Shown: positions 32,606-46,674 of the stretch, piece by piece
Layout of the letters: the number at the start of each line of letters is the position of its first letter
Numbering within the stretch: the stretch's first letter is position 1
Assembly (NCBI GenBank): GCA_002917775.1
Contig: KZ627155.1
Coordinates: 48,285-112,284 of the forward strand
DNA length: 64,000 bases
Reading direction: 5' to 3'
From: Glaciozyma antarctica PI12
Taxonomy: Eukaryota > Basidiomycota > Microbotryomycetes > Kriegeriales > Camptobasidiaceae
Made by a program: the position numbers and the translations under genes
The notes under the pieces: model-generated
Seen by the model: only the letters and a program-made list of their open reading frames with translations
Database searches by the model: none
What the model was told of the DNA's origin: nothing

Positions 32606-35600
32606 CTACACCTGCGCCCGAAAGCTCGCCGGCTGTCGGAACGCCTCCTCCTCCCACTCCTCCGGAACCTCCTCGGCGTCCCAATCCTCCTCCTCCGCGA
32701 GGTCCTTGTACATCTGCAGGCTCTCCAACTTGGCCTTCGCCTCCTTCGCCACCGTCGCCACCTTCGCCTTCGCTGGCTCCGCTCGACCGAGGCGTTTCGG
32801 CGCTGCTCGAGTCCGCTTCGGCAGCTCAGGCTCCGGACCGATGTAACTCAGCTCGTCGTACTTCTGGTAGTTGCGCGAGCTGGGCTTCGGGGAGCCTTCG
32901 TCCGACGAGCGTTCGTTCGACCACGACCGCCGCGCCGGTCTCCCTCCCGCCTCGTTCCAGAGCTTGAAGATATCGCTAGTGGACTTCGTGGTCTGGGCGA
33001 TGAGGAACGGGGTTGTCCCGACTCGATGTTCCTCTCCTCGAACCTCGGCGTCGGAGAGCTCGTACGGGAGAGTCGAGATGGGGACTTGAGGCTCCTCCAT
33101 CGATCGACCGTCGGCGTAGAGGGAGCCGTGATGGGTCTTGGCGAGCGAGTCGGAAATGTCGAGGGATTCGCCAAAGGGGATGGCGTCGGGGTTCGAGGGA
33201 GTGAGGCAGGTCATGTTGACCTCCTTGCGGAAGCAATGATCGATGTCGACGGCGGAGAAGAAGGCGCATCCCTGCGATGCGACCAGGTCAGCTCCTCGCA
33301 GACTGAAAGCGAACGAGAGAAAGCACGCACCTGAGGGAGATCGCCCATCTGCAAGCGGTAGCTGAAGAGGGACCTCGTCCAAAGGTTGCTGATCTGGAGC
33401 GCCATCGCCAGGCGGTACTTGTCCTCCTCCTTGACGAGGTAGCGAATCTCGTCGTGCACCGAGATCATGTAGCGCGCGTCGATCCCGAACCTCTTCGTGA
33501 GGTACTCCATCGCGACGAGAAGGAGGTGGAGGTAGTCGACTCCGGACGACTGAACGACCCAGTTGATTCGCGAAGGCATAAAGTCCTCGCCAGCCTTCGA
33601 GCGACCTTTGGCGGGGAGGAACGACTTGGTGAGAGCGTCCGTCAGGCCGCAGCCGAGCGCGGGCGTGCGGGGCTTGTCGCTCTGGGCGATCTGCTCGAGC
33701 TTGTTGAAGACGAAGCTTTCGGTTCCGCCGTGCCAAAACTGCCGGTCGAACGCGCCGCCTCGATGCGTGACGCCCTTCGTGCCGGCGTAGAGAGCTTTGG
33801 CGAGCTTGGTGGCATGGTCGGTGGAGAGGGAGGGGTTCGACTTGAGGAGGAGCTGAACGGCGTGCTTGACTCCGGCGCCATAGATGCGCGAGTAGTTGAA
33901 GACCTTGGCGTCGTCCCTCGAGATCCCGAGAATGCTTGCCGACTTGGAGTGGAGGTCCGTCCCAGCTGCCTTCGTCCCCTCGAGCGTCATCCACCCGATC
34001 GCCGTCGCTCCATGGATCCCAAACTGCGCGTCGCCCATCACGCTGCAGATCCAGAGCTCCTCCGAATCGACGTCGGCTCCAACGATGGCGTACCCGGGCG
34101 GCGCGCGAATCATCGACTTAAGCTCCGACCCGACGCGGTTCTTCTTCGCGTTCGACGCCGTAAGCCACGTCTTCTCGACCGCTCGACGAGTGACGGTGCC
34201 CATCGGAATGACTTGGGGAAGGATGAGGCCTTGAGTCGATTCGAGGGCGGGAGAGGCGGCGATGGCGGAGGGGGTAGGCGCAGGTGCCTTGGCGTCTCTT
34301 TCCCAGACGACCATCTGGTTGACGATCCTCTCGCGCGAGCTCGTCCAGTAGCTGCACGAGGCGTTCATCGCGAGCGCAGCGGCGGCGGCGGGGTACTCGG
34401 ACGTGAGGACCTTCTCCTCGAACGCGGCGACGAAGGGCTTCGAGAGTGGCGAGCCGACGTTCTTATCTTCGCCGTCGGGATGCGGAAGCCGAAAGAACGC
34501 GGCGTCCTTGTCCTCGCCTAGGTTTGAGTCGTTGACATCCGCAAAGTTGAGAGGCTTGAGGGAGGTGTCGGCGACGAGCACGTCGTCGACTTGGGCGCTC
34601 GGAACGCGGTAGATCCAGCCGTGCTCCTTCGAGTGAACGATCGGGAATCCCTTCCACTGGAGCCTGAGGAGGAGAGGAACGGCGCGCTTGCCGATCGAGA
34701 CGTCGAGTCCGAGACCAGGCGCGTCGAGGTCCCAGTACCATTTCGGCCAAACGAGCTCGTTTCGATCGACGACGACGACCGCCTCCTCTTCCCCCGCGCT
34801 CTCGACCTCCTCCTCGACGCGCTCGACCTTCGTCCGCGACTTCGGCAGCGGCCTCGCCTCGAGATCCGGCGTCCAATCGAGCTGTCGCAGCCAGAGGTCC
34901 TTCTTGCGTTCCTCGCTCGGCATCCCAATCGACTCCTTCGCCAGCGCCGCCACCTTCCTCACCAGCGCAAGCGTCGCTTTCGGCGAAAGCTCCGTCGCAG
35001 CACTCTTCATCTGCTTGTACGGGCTCTCGAGGACGTCCTCCTCGATCCGCTTCTTCCACGCCGGTCCGCCGATCGTACGGCAACGACCTGCTCCTTGCCC
35101 CGGAATGCTGTAGAGCTTGACGCCAGGGAGAGTGCGAGCGAGGTCGTCCTTCGGCCCTAGCGTTGACGACTCGACGAGGTTCTCCTTCTCTGCAGGGACG
35201 AAAGACTTGCGGCGCGAGGGGACGGCAAAGAGCCACCCATGCGAGTGGGTGAATACGACGGGGTAAGTCTTGTACGTGGTGCGGAGGAGGAGGTAGGCGA
35301 GAGGAGAGGTGAGAGGGATGGTTTTTTTGCCGAGGGCGGAGTACCAGACGGGCGGGAAGCGGTCCTTGTCGCTCTTCTCCTTGTCGGTCGTCGACTTGCG
35401 CCTCAGCTTGACCGGCACGGTGCCAGGCAGCCTTCTTGCGCGCTTCGGGCTCCAGTCGAGCTGACTGAGCCAGCGATCGTCCTCCCACTCGTACCTCCCA
35501 TCCTTGCCGACCTTGCCAAACTTGGCCCTCGCATCCTCGACGATAATCTTGAGCGCGTCCTTGACGCCCGTCAGTCGCTCCTCGTACGTCTTCTCCGCTC

Positions 35601-37328
35601 GCTCGATGTACTGCGGCCAACGACGATCGACGGGGAGGACGGGTTGAGACATGAGGAGGATGCCACCGAACGAGGCGGGGTGCGGACAGGTGGCGAGGAA
35701 TTTGGGGAGGAGGACTCGGAAGACTTGAAGCGTGACGAGGACGTCCGTGGCGCAGTACGCCACGAGGGACTCGAACTCCTCTCGCACGTCGACGATCGTG
35801 GTGAGAGGGTCGATGAAAGTGTCCCGGAGAGATTTGTCCATCTTGGTGCCGCAATGCAGGCGGGCGACTTCGACGAGCGAGTTGAGCGACGAGACCTCCT
35901 TCCACGTCTTGGGCTTGAGGGCCTCCTTCTTCGCCTCCTCCTTCTTCCTCACGCGTCGAACAGCCGCCGTCTCGTTCAATCGAGCGTCCTGCTCAGCCTC
36001 GGCCTCCGCAAGGTCCCTCCGATAAGCTATCCAGCTCGGACGCTGCGGGTTCGTGAGACCGCTGACAGCAACATGGAGGGAGAGCGTATCGAGCCACCTC
36101 GTCGCCGGTCGACGAAGAGCGTACTCGGTCCCTACGCGCGCGCGGTCGAAGAGGACGTTATGTCCCACGACGAGGCGGGGCGTCTCCTCCTCGCTCTCGA
36201 ACAGCGTCGATCCCTCGTCTGACTTTGCTTCGGGCCCGAGAGGGACAAGATGGTTCGGCGATTCGTCCTCTCCCGTCAACCATGGGCTGCACCAGGCGTA
36301 CCACGCGCTCTCTCCCACCGCGACCGCCATGACGGGGTAGTCCCCACCCTGGTACGGCAGCGTCTCGACGTCGAAAACAAGGACCTGGTCCTCGACAGCC
36401 GGGTACTCGACGCTCTCGCTCGCTCCGTCCGGGGTATAGCGCGTCCATCCGCGCTGAAGGACCCAGCGGTTCTTGGTCGGTTGCGGGGGTGTAGTGGCGC
36501 CGACGAAGGAGGTAGCGAGGGGAAGGTAGGGGTGGGAGGAATGTTCGGCGAGCGCGTGGAAGTGGTGCGTGATAGTTGGGCCTTGGAGGGCAGGGAGAGT
36601 GAAGTCGACAGCTGGCGCGGCGGGGGGAGGAGGGGAGGACGAAGGTGGAGAGAGGAGGTCGTGCGAGCGGAGGTGGTCTCGTGAGATGGTGATCGCTTCG
36701 GCGGTTGGTGGAGCTGGCGCGTAAGGTGAGTTGGGCGGAGGAAAGAGTTGGGAGCGGAGGTGAGGCGAGATGAGGGGGACGTCGACTTCGTTGAGGGGCG
36801 CTGTTGAGAGGGTTAGCGGGCGTATGCAGAAACGCGTCAAGGAGCGTACGAGGGGCTGACTCGCGGGAATGCAGATTGCTGGCTCGGGAGGCGGTGCTGC
36901 TGCTAAAGGCGCGCGCTCGAGGTGCGGCTTCGACGACGCGAAAGCTGGCGGGAGAGAAGACTGGAGGAGTGGAGACGGCTACGGCTGCTCAATCTCGCTG
37001 CGCTCTGGAGATGCGTTCTGCTGCTGGACGGCGTGCTGAGTCGAGTGGGAGAGGGCGAGTCGAAGCTTGGGCGAAGGGACGAGGGAGGACGAGCTGCTCA
37101 GCAAGCCGTCAGCTCCGGCCCCAGTCCACCCGTCCAGGAGCTGTACTCACAAGCTTCCTTCGTTGTCTGGTCTGCACGAGCTCCCGTCGTCCTCTCCTCC
37201 CCTGGACGCGCAACCGCATACACAGTCCTCGCTCCCCTCCCCATCGTGCGCACAGTTCCCATCGCTCCGCCTCCCGCCACGCGCAAGCTCGCGCCGCTTT
37301 TGATCCACCCAATCACTCTGTACACCAT
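32606..37328 (-). CDS. MIP1: Mitochondrial DNA polymerase gamma catalytic subunit
   Basis: Replicates mitochondrial DNA. The main exon contains the 3'-5' exonuclease motif [17 protein letters not shown], the family A polymerase motif A ([20 protein letters not shown]), motif B ([20 protein letters not shown]) and motif C ([11 protein letters not shown]). A 3' exon encodes [20 protein letters not shown] and a charged C-terminal extension of about 170 residues ending at TAG 32606-32608. Two 5' introns (donors GTGAGT and GTACGC, branch CTGAC/CTAAC) connect upstream exons that give a very Arg/Ser-rich leader ([19 protein letters not shown]), a classic matrix-targeting signal. The proposed start is ATG 37326-37328; an internal ATG about 22 codons later is also possible. 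Confidence 0.92.
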
Positions 37329-38063
37329 CGATCGAAGGCCTGCGCCGAGGCGGTTGCCAAACTGCTTGCGGGATGCGAAAAGTGGGAGGAAAGGGGCGGG
37401 TCGTTCGCAACTGGAGGTGACCTTAAGGTGAGAGCTGCTAGTCGCTGGAGGAGTACAGCTGGTGCTTAAGGTGATTCAGACGTTTGGGGGGGAGACGGAG
37501 AGGGAAAGGCGGGAAGGACCATCGAATCGGCCGCGATCTTCTTCCCTCAAAACCTGCTTCGGGCTCGCCTCTCTCGCGGCCGTTGCAGTTGCTATTTTTT
37601 AGCCAAACTTGGCACGAATTACGCCGTAATCATTGCAAGCAGATCGCGCTTCTCCGTGAGGCGAACGCTCGAGCACCAGGCGAGCGGGGCTGGCTCAAAC
37701 GTCCCCCTCATGAGCCATTCTCCTCTCGAGCACCTCGAGATCTTTCGAATGCATTACGGGTCCCTTGGGAAGCACTACTTGAGCGAGAGAGAGCCAACCT
37801 GTTCGCCCAAGGGCTGGTCGACCCGCGCCCCCTCCCCGTCGATTCAGCTGAGGAGTTTGACGCGTCTCATTCTCTCCTACCACTCCACCCCCAGCCTCAC
37901 CAGCTCGTTGACCTCCTTCCCGTCCCTCCTTGACTCCCCTTTGGCCACCTCAGCCTTCCCGCCTTCCTCAAGCGCCCACAGACGCCTCTTTCGAACCTTC
38001 GCTCAACTTGCCCGCGTCGACCCTCCTTTCCCCCTCGGCGCCCCTTCATCCACCTAGCTCAGG
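37329..38063. other. Divergent promoter of MIP1 and CDK1
   Basis: No gene recognised. Frames present are shadows or leader sequence. Confidence 0.4.
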
Positions 38064-39651
<1,588 letters not shown>

Positions 39652-40344
39652 CTTCCCTCCCCCCTCGCACAGTCTCTTCGTCTTTCGTCCTCCCCATGCA
39701 CATGTCACTCTACTTTTAGCCTCCTCCTACGCCCGGACCGAGATAGTGAGAGGCTAAGATTCACTGCAACCACTTTTCTCGCTCGCTCGCTCGCCGTCGG
39801 GTTCGCTGCGAAGGCATGGCGTGAGCAGTGTGGTCGAGGTCTTCGCCAGTCGCTCCCTCTGACGGTTCTCTTCCTCACTTCGAGGACACGTCCCAGTCTT
39901 GACTCGTCTCCCAGATTCGCACGAACAAATTCCTCTCTTCGAAATCCGCAACAGCGACGCACGCTCTCATTCCAATCGATCTGCTCGACACCCCCAGCTG
40001 GCGCACCAACGACGTCTCGGCATACGTGCTCCCTTCGGGGAAACCCGCGTCAAAAGAATACGAACGGGCGCGGGGTCGAGCGCGCAGCAACCTCACAGCT
40101 CGCCCGACGCGAGATACGAAGCGAACGACAGGCCTCGCGCCCTCGCTCATATCTTGCGAAGCGTCCCAGATAACCGAGTACATTACTGCCCTTAATCAGT
40201 ACAATACTTCAACCAAGGGGGGGGAATCTAAACGAAAGAAAACGAGGGTGGAGAAGAACCGAAAGCGGGGGAATAAACGAGTGTGGTTTGGAGGAGAAGG
40301 GGTGAATGCGGGTGTCCGTGAGGGGTATATCCAAGCGGGAGAGA
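39652..40344. other. Convergent intergenic region
   Basis: 3' flanks of CDK1 and the lipid kinase. No gene recognised. Confidence 0.4.
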
Positions 40345-43258
40345 TCACTCCGTCTTGTCTTTTTTAGGACCGGCGGGCGGGTCCTTGGTCTCGTGCATCT
40401 TGGGCATCTGCGAGCGGTCGTTGCCCTTGATGCTCGCGTAGATGAACTGGCGCCGAAGAGGTTAGCTGTGCGCGACGAGGAGAGAGGGGAGCGTACCTTC
40501 ATGAAGCGTTCGCCGTACTCCAGCGGTGGAACGGCCGAGATCATGTGCTGAGTGATGAGGCCAAGTCAGCGAAACGCAGCGAGACGAGCGACGACGAACG
40601 CACCTTGTCGTACTTGAGGCCCCGGAAGAAGTGCTCGACCCTCTTGACGAACGTGTACGGCGTCAAGATATCGATAATCCCCTGCGCGCCTTCATCAGCT
40701 TCCTCCTCCTCCTCAGCTCGCCCGAAACTCACGAGGTAGTAAATGACGCCCAGATCCTCGTTATTATCGCCCGTCGCTCGAATCCCTCCCTCTTCCTGGT
40801 AGAACAGGAACAGGAACATCTCCGACGTGTCGTGCTCAGGCAACTTGATCGTGCTCGAAAGCGCTTTGGGATCGGACCGCTGAACCGCCTTGCGCAACGC
40901 CGACGCATCCGCGTCCCGCTTGACCTGCGTCGGCTTGCGGCGCATCTTGACCGTATCGGGCTAGCAGCGAACGTACGTCAGCTCGATCCATCTCGAGGAG
41001 AGGAGGAACGCACCTGGAAGACGGTGAGCATGCCATCGCGGAGATTGTCGACGTTCCCTCGGACGACGTTGTGGATTCCTGTGAGGAGCGAGTAGTCCAT
41101 GATCCTAAGCTTCTGCATAAGCTCCGTATCGCGCCTGAGCTGCTCCTCGAAGAGCGCCTTTTTTTCTGGCCCGAGCGCGAGCTCCCGCTGTCGACCGACC
41201 CAGTTGAGGTCCTTGAGGATCGCGGTGGGGTTATTGGCGGCTAGCTCTTCGGGGTAGATACGGCCGATGGCGGAGCCCTGCGAGTGAGGAAGTCAGCGAG
41301 CTCGAGGGGAGCGAAAAGAAGTGAGCGCACCTTAAGGTCGTACGTTTCGTGGATGTCGCGATGAGGAGGGAAGAGGTTGTTCATGATGACAAAGTGGATC
41401 TTCTTGCCGCGAGGGAGCTTGACGCGGTGGAGACCGTAGAAGCGGGAGAGGAGGGTGTGGGGGTTCTTCTTGATGTACTCGTGATACTCCTTGAGGATGC
41501 TCCGGAGGAACTTGTGCTCCGAGTGTCGAATCGTCTTGATGATGAACCGGTAGTCGCGCGAGAAGTAGAAGAACGACCCCGACTTGCCGGGGGAGCCGAG
41601 TTCGGAGAGGATGTACTTGGCGGTGAGGGAGACGAGGTAGTCGGAGGGGTCGAGGTAGAAGTATTCGCGCAGTTCGCGGAAGACCCAAGGCGCGTAGTCC
41701 TTGAACTTGAAGTCGTACTTGGTCGACGGCGTGAGCTCATTTCCGACGCTGCGAAACCGTATCGTCAGCTGAGCTCTCGCTGAGAACAAATCCAACGCAC
41801 ATGTCGAAAGAGAACTTGTGCCGAGCAGTATAGTCCGCATCCGTGAGCGGTCGCTTGAGCTTTGCCTGACACCTCGACACCTGCGAACCCAACTCCATCA
41901 GCTCCGTCCTCCTCTCATCGTGAGAATCGCACCCACCCCGATCCGAATTCCCGTAAGCATGTTATACATCAACACGTAGTTCGCATGATCCTGCCCGATC
42001 AAGTTCCCCACCAGCACGCCCGTCCCCGGTCCTCCCACATCCCCATTACTCCCCGCGCGCGTACTCCTCCTCCTAAGCGACGGCCCACTCGCCTTGGCAA
42101 TCTCCTCCTCCTCCTGCGCCTTCTCCAACCTTTTTGACTGGCGCTCCTTCCGAATCACGTCCGCCTGCGCTGCGATCGACTCCTCGACTTCGTCCTTGGG
42201 TGCGCCTTCGTTCGTCGGGAAGTAGAGTGATTCGGCGATAGACGAGTCGTGTTGCGGGTGCTGAGAGAAAGAGTAGGATCGGAGGGGAATATTGTTGCGA
42301 GCTGGTGAGCGGGAGGTGGTGGAGGAGAGTACGGAGGAGCCGGTGGTGTTGGAGCGGCGGGGGAGGGGGGCGGTGGAGCTGGATCCGGAGGGAGGGAAGA
42401 GGGAGGACGAGGCGGAGAGGTGAAGGGGTTTGGGGAGAGGGCCGGTGGGGATCAGGCGGATGGGGGAAGAGGCTGGAGAGGAGAAGGTGCGCGAGTTGGT
42501 GACTGGCGCGTTGAGTACTGGTGCGGCGTTCCGCGATGGAGTCGAATGGGAAGGGAGGGAGTCGTTCGAGTACGCTGGGACACCGTTCTGGTAGCTGGCG
42601 GTGGAGAAAAACGACGTGCTCGAGTCGTCAGCCGGATGTTGCGCCCTGTCGTCGGTCGCGCTGCTCTCCCGCGACGAGACGCGGTCGAGTGCCGAGTGCG
42701 AAGACGACAGCCGCCGTCCCTTCCCCTTGTCCGGCGTCCTCCCCAAGTCCTCGTTGATCCCCGCCTTCCACTCGTGCGCCGTCATCCTCAGAGCATCCCG
42801 CCTCGAGTTCTCGATCCCTCCGTCCCGAAAGTCCTCCACCCTCTCCACATCTCTATCCTCTTCGTGCCCTCCTACTACCAGCGTACTCCCCTTGCCTTTT
42901 CCCTTTTCACGCCAGTGAGGGCGCTCGTACCACGTCGAGGGGTTGGTGAAGCTAGGCGGCGTCCCTTCGCGGATGATGATATCGTTCTCGCAGACCTTGA
43001 AGAGGTGCACCTCGTCAAGCTCGCCGTTCTCCACGCACTCTCCGATAGAAAAGACGGGGTTGATGAAGCTGTCGGGCGTATCGTCTTCTGGAGCCGAATG
43101 TCAGGAGGTACGGCGGTACGGCGGTCGTGAGACGAGGTCGTTGCTGCGTGAGAGCCGGAGGAGGACGAGCTGGAGGGGGTGGGGTCGGGTGGAGGGGTGG
43201 AAGAGCGGGCTTCTGGTGGTGAGGCTATCGCTGGAGGGTGAGAGGGCGAGGCGAGCAT
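40345..43258 (-). CDS. MSS4: Phosphatidylinositol-4-phosphate 5-kinase
   Basis: Makes PI(4,5)P2 at the plasma membrane. The C-terminal kinase domain is clear: [40 protein letters not shown] (Gly-loop and catalytic Lys), [68 protein letters not shown]. It ends with a Lys-rich tail at TGA 40345-40347. The N-terminal third is Ser-rich and disordered, with [20 protein letters not shown] near its start. The 5' end is not settled: ATG 43256-43258 ([20 protein letters not shown]) is in a plausible exon, but joining it to the next exon would need an intron of only 32 nt near 43090-43120, so another upstream exon arrangement is likely. Confidence 0.87.
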
Positions 43259-43679
43259 CTCGACGCGCTGCTGAAGAGGAGGTCGCTCGGCGTCGGGCGG
43301 AAGGAAGGGAGAGGGCCTTCACAGGGACTGGAGGAGCGCCGGCGTGGGGGCTTGGTCTCACGATTACGCCTAAATGATGGGCGTTCTGGTCGAGCAAGTT
43401 TTGAAGGTCGAGAGAGGAGGAAGAAGGGGAAGTGCCAGGTCGCCGAACGTCGAACCGCAACAACCAACTCAGGACTGTCGCTCGCTCGCCTGGGTTGTCC
43501 TCCTCCCGTTCACCTGCTCTGGTTCGTTCTCTGCCTTCCCTTCACCTGGTTACTGCTCGATCCTGACAGGAAACACCTCCGGTTAACAGCAACGACCGTC
43601 TTCATAGCCGACCACACCGCGTGACATCCTCCGCACATCCACAGCTCCTCTCCTGCTCAATCCGCTCCTCTCAGACGCC
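43259..43679. other. Divergent intergenic region
   Basis: Upstream of both the PI4P 5-kinase and the MAPEG-like gene. It may contain a further 5' exon of the kinase (Ser/Arg-rich minus frames at 43101-43467). Nothing else recognised. Confidence 0.35.
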
Positions 43680-44508
43680 ATGAACATCGACCTCAACGAG
43701 AGCAACCTCTCGGTCTACGCGCTCCCCGCGGCGTACCTCCTCACTCTCGCACCCCACACGTTCCGCCTCGTGGGCCGTTCCCCCTTGCTCGTTCGCGCTT
43801 TGAGCACTGACGCCTTCTACTCAGATCCTTACGCTGAAGAAGGTTGGCATCTGGGACAACATCTCGCCGAGGTAGGTGGGAGTTTCGCGGGGCCGACGCT
43901 CAGACCTCAATCGCTGCTCCTCAGGTCCAACATCGAGCGCGTCGAGGGAAAGCTTACCAAGGCTGATCTTGCCATGCTCAAGCGGGGTACGCCTTTGTTC
44001 TTTTGAAAGCATCCCAGCTAACTTGAGAATCTCAGCCGCCGCTGCTCACCTGAACGGCCTCGAGATGTTCCCTCTCTTTGCCGCGGCCGTCGTACGTCCC
44101 CTCTCTCCTCTCTGCGTTCCATACTAACCCCCTCCAGATCGCCGCCAACGCCTCCAGCGTCCCCGTCGCGAGCCTCAACAAGGCCTCTCTCGCCTAGTGC
44201 GTCGTCCCTCCCTCTCGACCCCGTTCGCAGCCTAACCTCTCCCAGCCTCGCTCTTCGCTTCATCTACAACCCCGTCTACATCCTCTCGCAGAGCCAGCTC
44301 ATGGGTGCCGCGCGGTACGTCTTTCTCTCCTCGTCCTCGACGCCACTGATGATTTCTCCTTCGCAGCTCGCTCATCTGGGGCGGAGCTCTTGGTGCGCGG
44401 TCGACCTTCGCAATCGCTTAATATATCCCTTCTGATGTCCTTGAGTGCACAGGTTCCTGCCTCTACCTCCTCAAGCTCGCCGGCGACAAGTCTTTCGGCC
44501 AGTACTAA
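43680..44508 (+). CDS. MAPEG-family membrane protein
   Basis: Small four-helix integral membrane protein of the eicosanoid/glutathione metabolism superfamily. The start is ATG 43680. Splicing removes 56-nt-class introns to give YALPAAYLLTLAPHTFRL, then ILTLKKVGIWDNISPR, SNIERVEGKLTKADLAMLKR, then AAAAHLNGLEMFPLFAAAVI, SLNKASLAYLALRFIYNPVY and SLIWGGALGSCLYLLKLAG, ending KSFGQY at TAA 44506-44508. The DNxxPR segment, the HxNxxE-type motif after helix 1 and the YxxxRxxY-like motif in helix 3 are family hallmarks. Endoplasmic reticulum localisation is typical. Enzymatic activity (glutathione transferase/peroxidase-like) is inferred only. Confidence 0.8.
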
Positions 44509-45089
44509 TTGGACTTTGGAACGCCTTGCAAAAGAAATCGTATTCGGCACGAACCTCGCTTGTCCTTTTGCTTTCCTGGACTCTCTACGCTCTTCTGTTT
44601 GTGTTTCCTGTCACTGCTCAATGATCCCAACCGTTCGTCGTCTCGCTCGTCGGCAGCTCGCGGCTTCGCGTCTACGGAGAAGTTCCTCGCCTCTTGTCTC
44701 CTTCCTGCTCAACGGGCACGGTGTGCGAAGCTGCAAACCAGGTCTGGTGACTTTTTGCAGGCCAGACTGCGATGGAAGACGCGCATCAAATCATCCCAAA
44801 TCTATTTCCTGGTCAAAAGTCGAACGCTCGAGGAAATTTGGGCCCGTGGCGGGACGTGAGGCTATCGCTGCTCTCCCCCTTTTCTTCCTCCTGTCCGTGC
44901 AGCCGAGTCCCAGGCGAACACCCAATCTACGTGCTCTTGGAACCCCCGCCACGAACGCGCAGAATGCATTCCAGGCGACCCTCTGCGCCTTCACAAGAAA
45001 GAACCTTCGCACGGCACTTCGCTCGTGCGCACCTCGCTCATCTCGCAAGCCCAAGTACGGCTCTCCGCGTATATCATTCCTGACCTAAT
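44509..45089. other. Convergent intergenic region with possible gene fragment
   Basis: Between the MAPEG-like stop and the RCE1 stop. Apart from the fragment at 44772 nothing is recognised. Confidence 0.35.
44772..45085 (+). pseudogene. Possible dual-specificity phosphatase N-terminal remnant
   Basis: ATG 44772 opens MEDAHQIIPNLFPGQKSNAR, which resembles the start of DSP/STYX-type phosphatase domains (a ...IIPNLFLG... strand followed by an Arg/Asn). A potential intron follows (GTGAGG ... GTGCAG at ~44856-44902), but no HCxxGxxR active-site loop appears in any frame before RCE1. Either a truncated relic or chance similarity. Confidence 0.22.
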
Positions 45090-46321
45090 CTACCCCCAAT
45101 AAATACTCCCACCATACAACGCCGGCTCCGTCCACCTCCACAGCCCACACACGAACCCCGCGATGCCAACACCATAAGCTCCCCAGATTGCTGCGACAAT
45201 CACAGTCAGCTCGTTGTTCGCGGAAGCTTCTTCGCTCGGTAACGGAATTGAACTCACACAACTTCTTCTGAGGGAAGGCTTGCAGCGCCCATCCGAGCGG
45301 TGGGAGGCCCATGAGGTTGCAGAAGGCGTGCGCGAGGAAGGCGGGAATGAGAGATCCTGCGTCGTGTTAGTATGGGGAGGAAAGAAGAATCGAATGACGT
45401 GCCGGTTCGCATGAAGAGGAAAGTCGCGTACCACCCGAAGAGGGTCGTGAACGCGGATTGGAAGGCTGCCAAGGGGAGGAGGTCAGCTCGCTCCGACCTT
45501 CGCCGCCCTCGTAGGGATGTCAAGGAGGCGAATAACGAAGACTCACCGGACTGCAGGACGCCTTGAACGAGAGCCTGGCGCGTCCTCCCTCCCTTGACGT
45601 ACGTCTCCCAGGCATGATGGACGTGCGCTGCGTCAATCACCATTAGTTCCGTCTCCCTCGCTTCCTCCATCCAAAGGCACGTACCTATTCCAAAGTACAG
45701 CGGCGAGAGGAACACGATCTGAGCTTTGCTGAACCCCGCCAACGCCGATACAGCAACGATGCACGAGCGGAAGACGATCTCCTCCGTCAACGGTCCCTGC
45801 GCTCATCATCAGCTTCGTTCCTCCCATCCTCGCTGAGAACGAGGACTCACCAAAACGTAGTTCCTAACCCCCTCCAGCCCTCCCATCTCCCTGACGACTC
45901 TCGCCCAGCTCCACCCGCGCTGGAACGGTAGCTCCCCTCTCAGTCCTACGACCCAGAAATTCCCCGCAAAGAGCGTCGCCGTCAACCCCAGCGGGAACAA
46001 CACGAGGCGAGGAAGTAGGGCGAGAGGCGTAGGTGGGAGACCTAGGAGGGCTAAGGCGGTGGGAGCTGGGAGGGAGGAGGAGAGAGGCGAGAGGGGGAGG
46101 AGGAAGAGGGAGGAGGCGGAGGCGAGGGAGGAGAGGGTTACGGCGAGGAGGCGGGCGCGGATGATGGAGGGGTGGTTGCGGTCTCGTGGTGGGGTGCTGC
46201 TGGGAGTGTTGCTGCTGGTGCTGGCCGAGTCGATGCGGGTGTGAGGGAGGACGTAAATGGAGGCGAGGTAGGTCGTCGTAAAGGCTGTTGAGAGGAGGAC
46301 TGAGGAGGTGGTGGAGAGCAT
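45090..46321 (-). CDS. RCE1: CAAX prenyl protease 2 (RCE1)
   Basis: ER membrane protease that removes the -AAX tripeptide from prenylated proteins such as Ras and a-factor-like pheromones. The start is ATG 46319-46321, with several hydrophobic helices. Catalytic features of the ABI/Rce1 fold: the Glu-Glu pair in GPLTEEIVFRSCIVAVSALA, the histidine segment FGIAHVHHAWETYVKG, and the final His/Asn motif SLIPAFLAHAFCNLMGLPPL. It ends ALYGGSIYWG at TAG 45090-45092. Five or six short introns. Length (~330 residues) is normal. It is divergent from TUP1 with about 350 bp between starts. Confidence 0.92.
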
Positions 46322-46674
46322 GGTCGACGCCGCTTGAGGTGGTTGCTGCTGAACCCTGGTGCTGCTGACGTTGCTGTTCTTCGACCGAGTGAGGGATCAA
46401 GCAGAGGAGCAAGCAGAAGCAGAAGCAGAAGCGTTTGTCGCCGCCTTTTTTTTCGACCTTCCCTTTGTTCCTCCGACGCGAGTTTGGCTGAGGAAGTGAT
46501 CGAGAGAGGTCCGCAGACGAAACTGTGAGTTTGAATTGGTCGAAGCCGGACTTGCTCAGGAAGATCGTCGCCTGCCAGAGCGGGCGGGCTGATCCCTCCC
46601 TTCCTTCTCATCTCGACGACGACGGCGACGACGGCGACGACGTTAACAGCGACGAAGACGACGACGGCGATACG
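46322..46674. other. Divergent promoter of RCE1 and TUP1
   Basis: Contains an eight-T run near 46446 and a GAC/GGC trinucleotide array at about 46615-46672 just before the TUP1 ATG. A GTGAGT at 46525 could be the donor of a leader intron. Confidence 0.4.

Noticed and set aside
33454-34521. 355-codon plus-strand frame opposite MIP1
   Set aside because: Antisense to strongly conserved polymerase motifs; composition is that of a reverse-complement shadow.
46615-46672. Acidic repeat (Asp-rich) in frame upstream of the TUP1 ATG as part of the protein
   Set aside because: No in-frame ATG upstream; a GTGAGT at 46525 suggests leader-intron sequence, so the GAC array is treated as 5' UTR.
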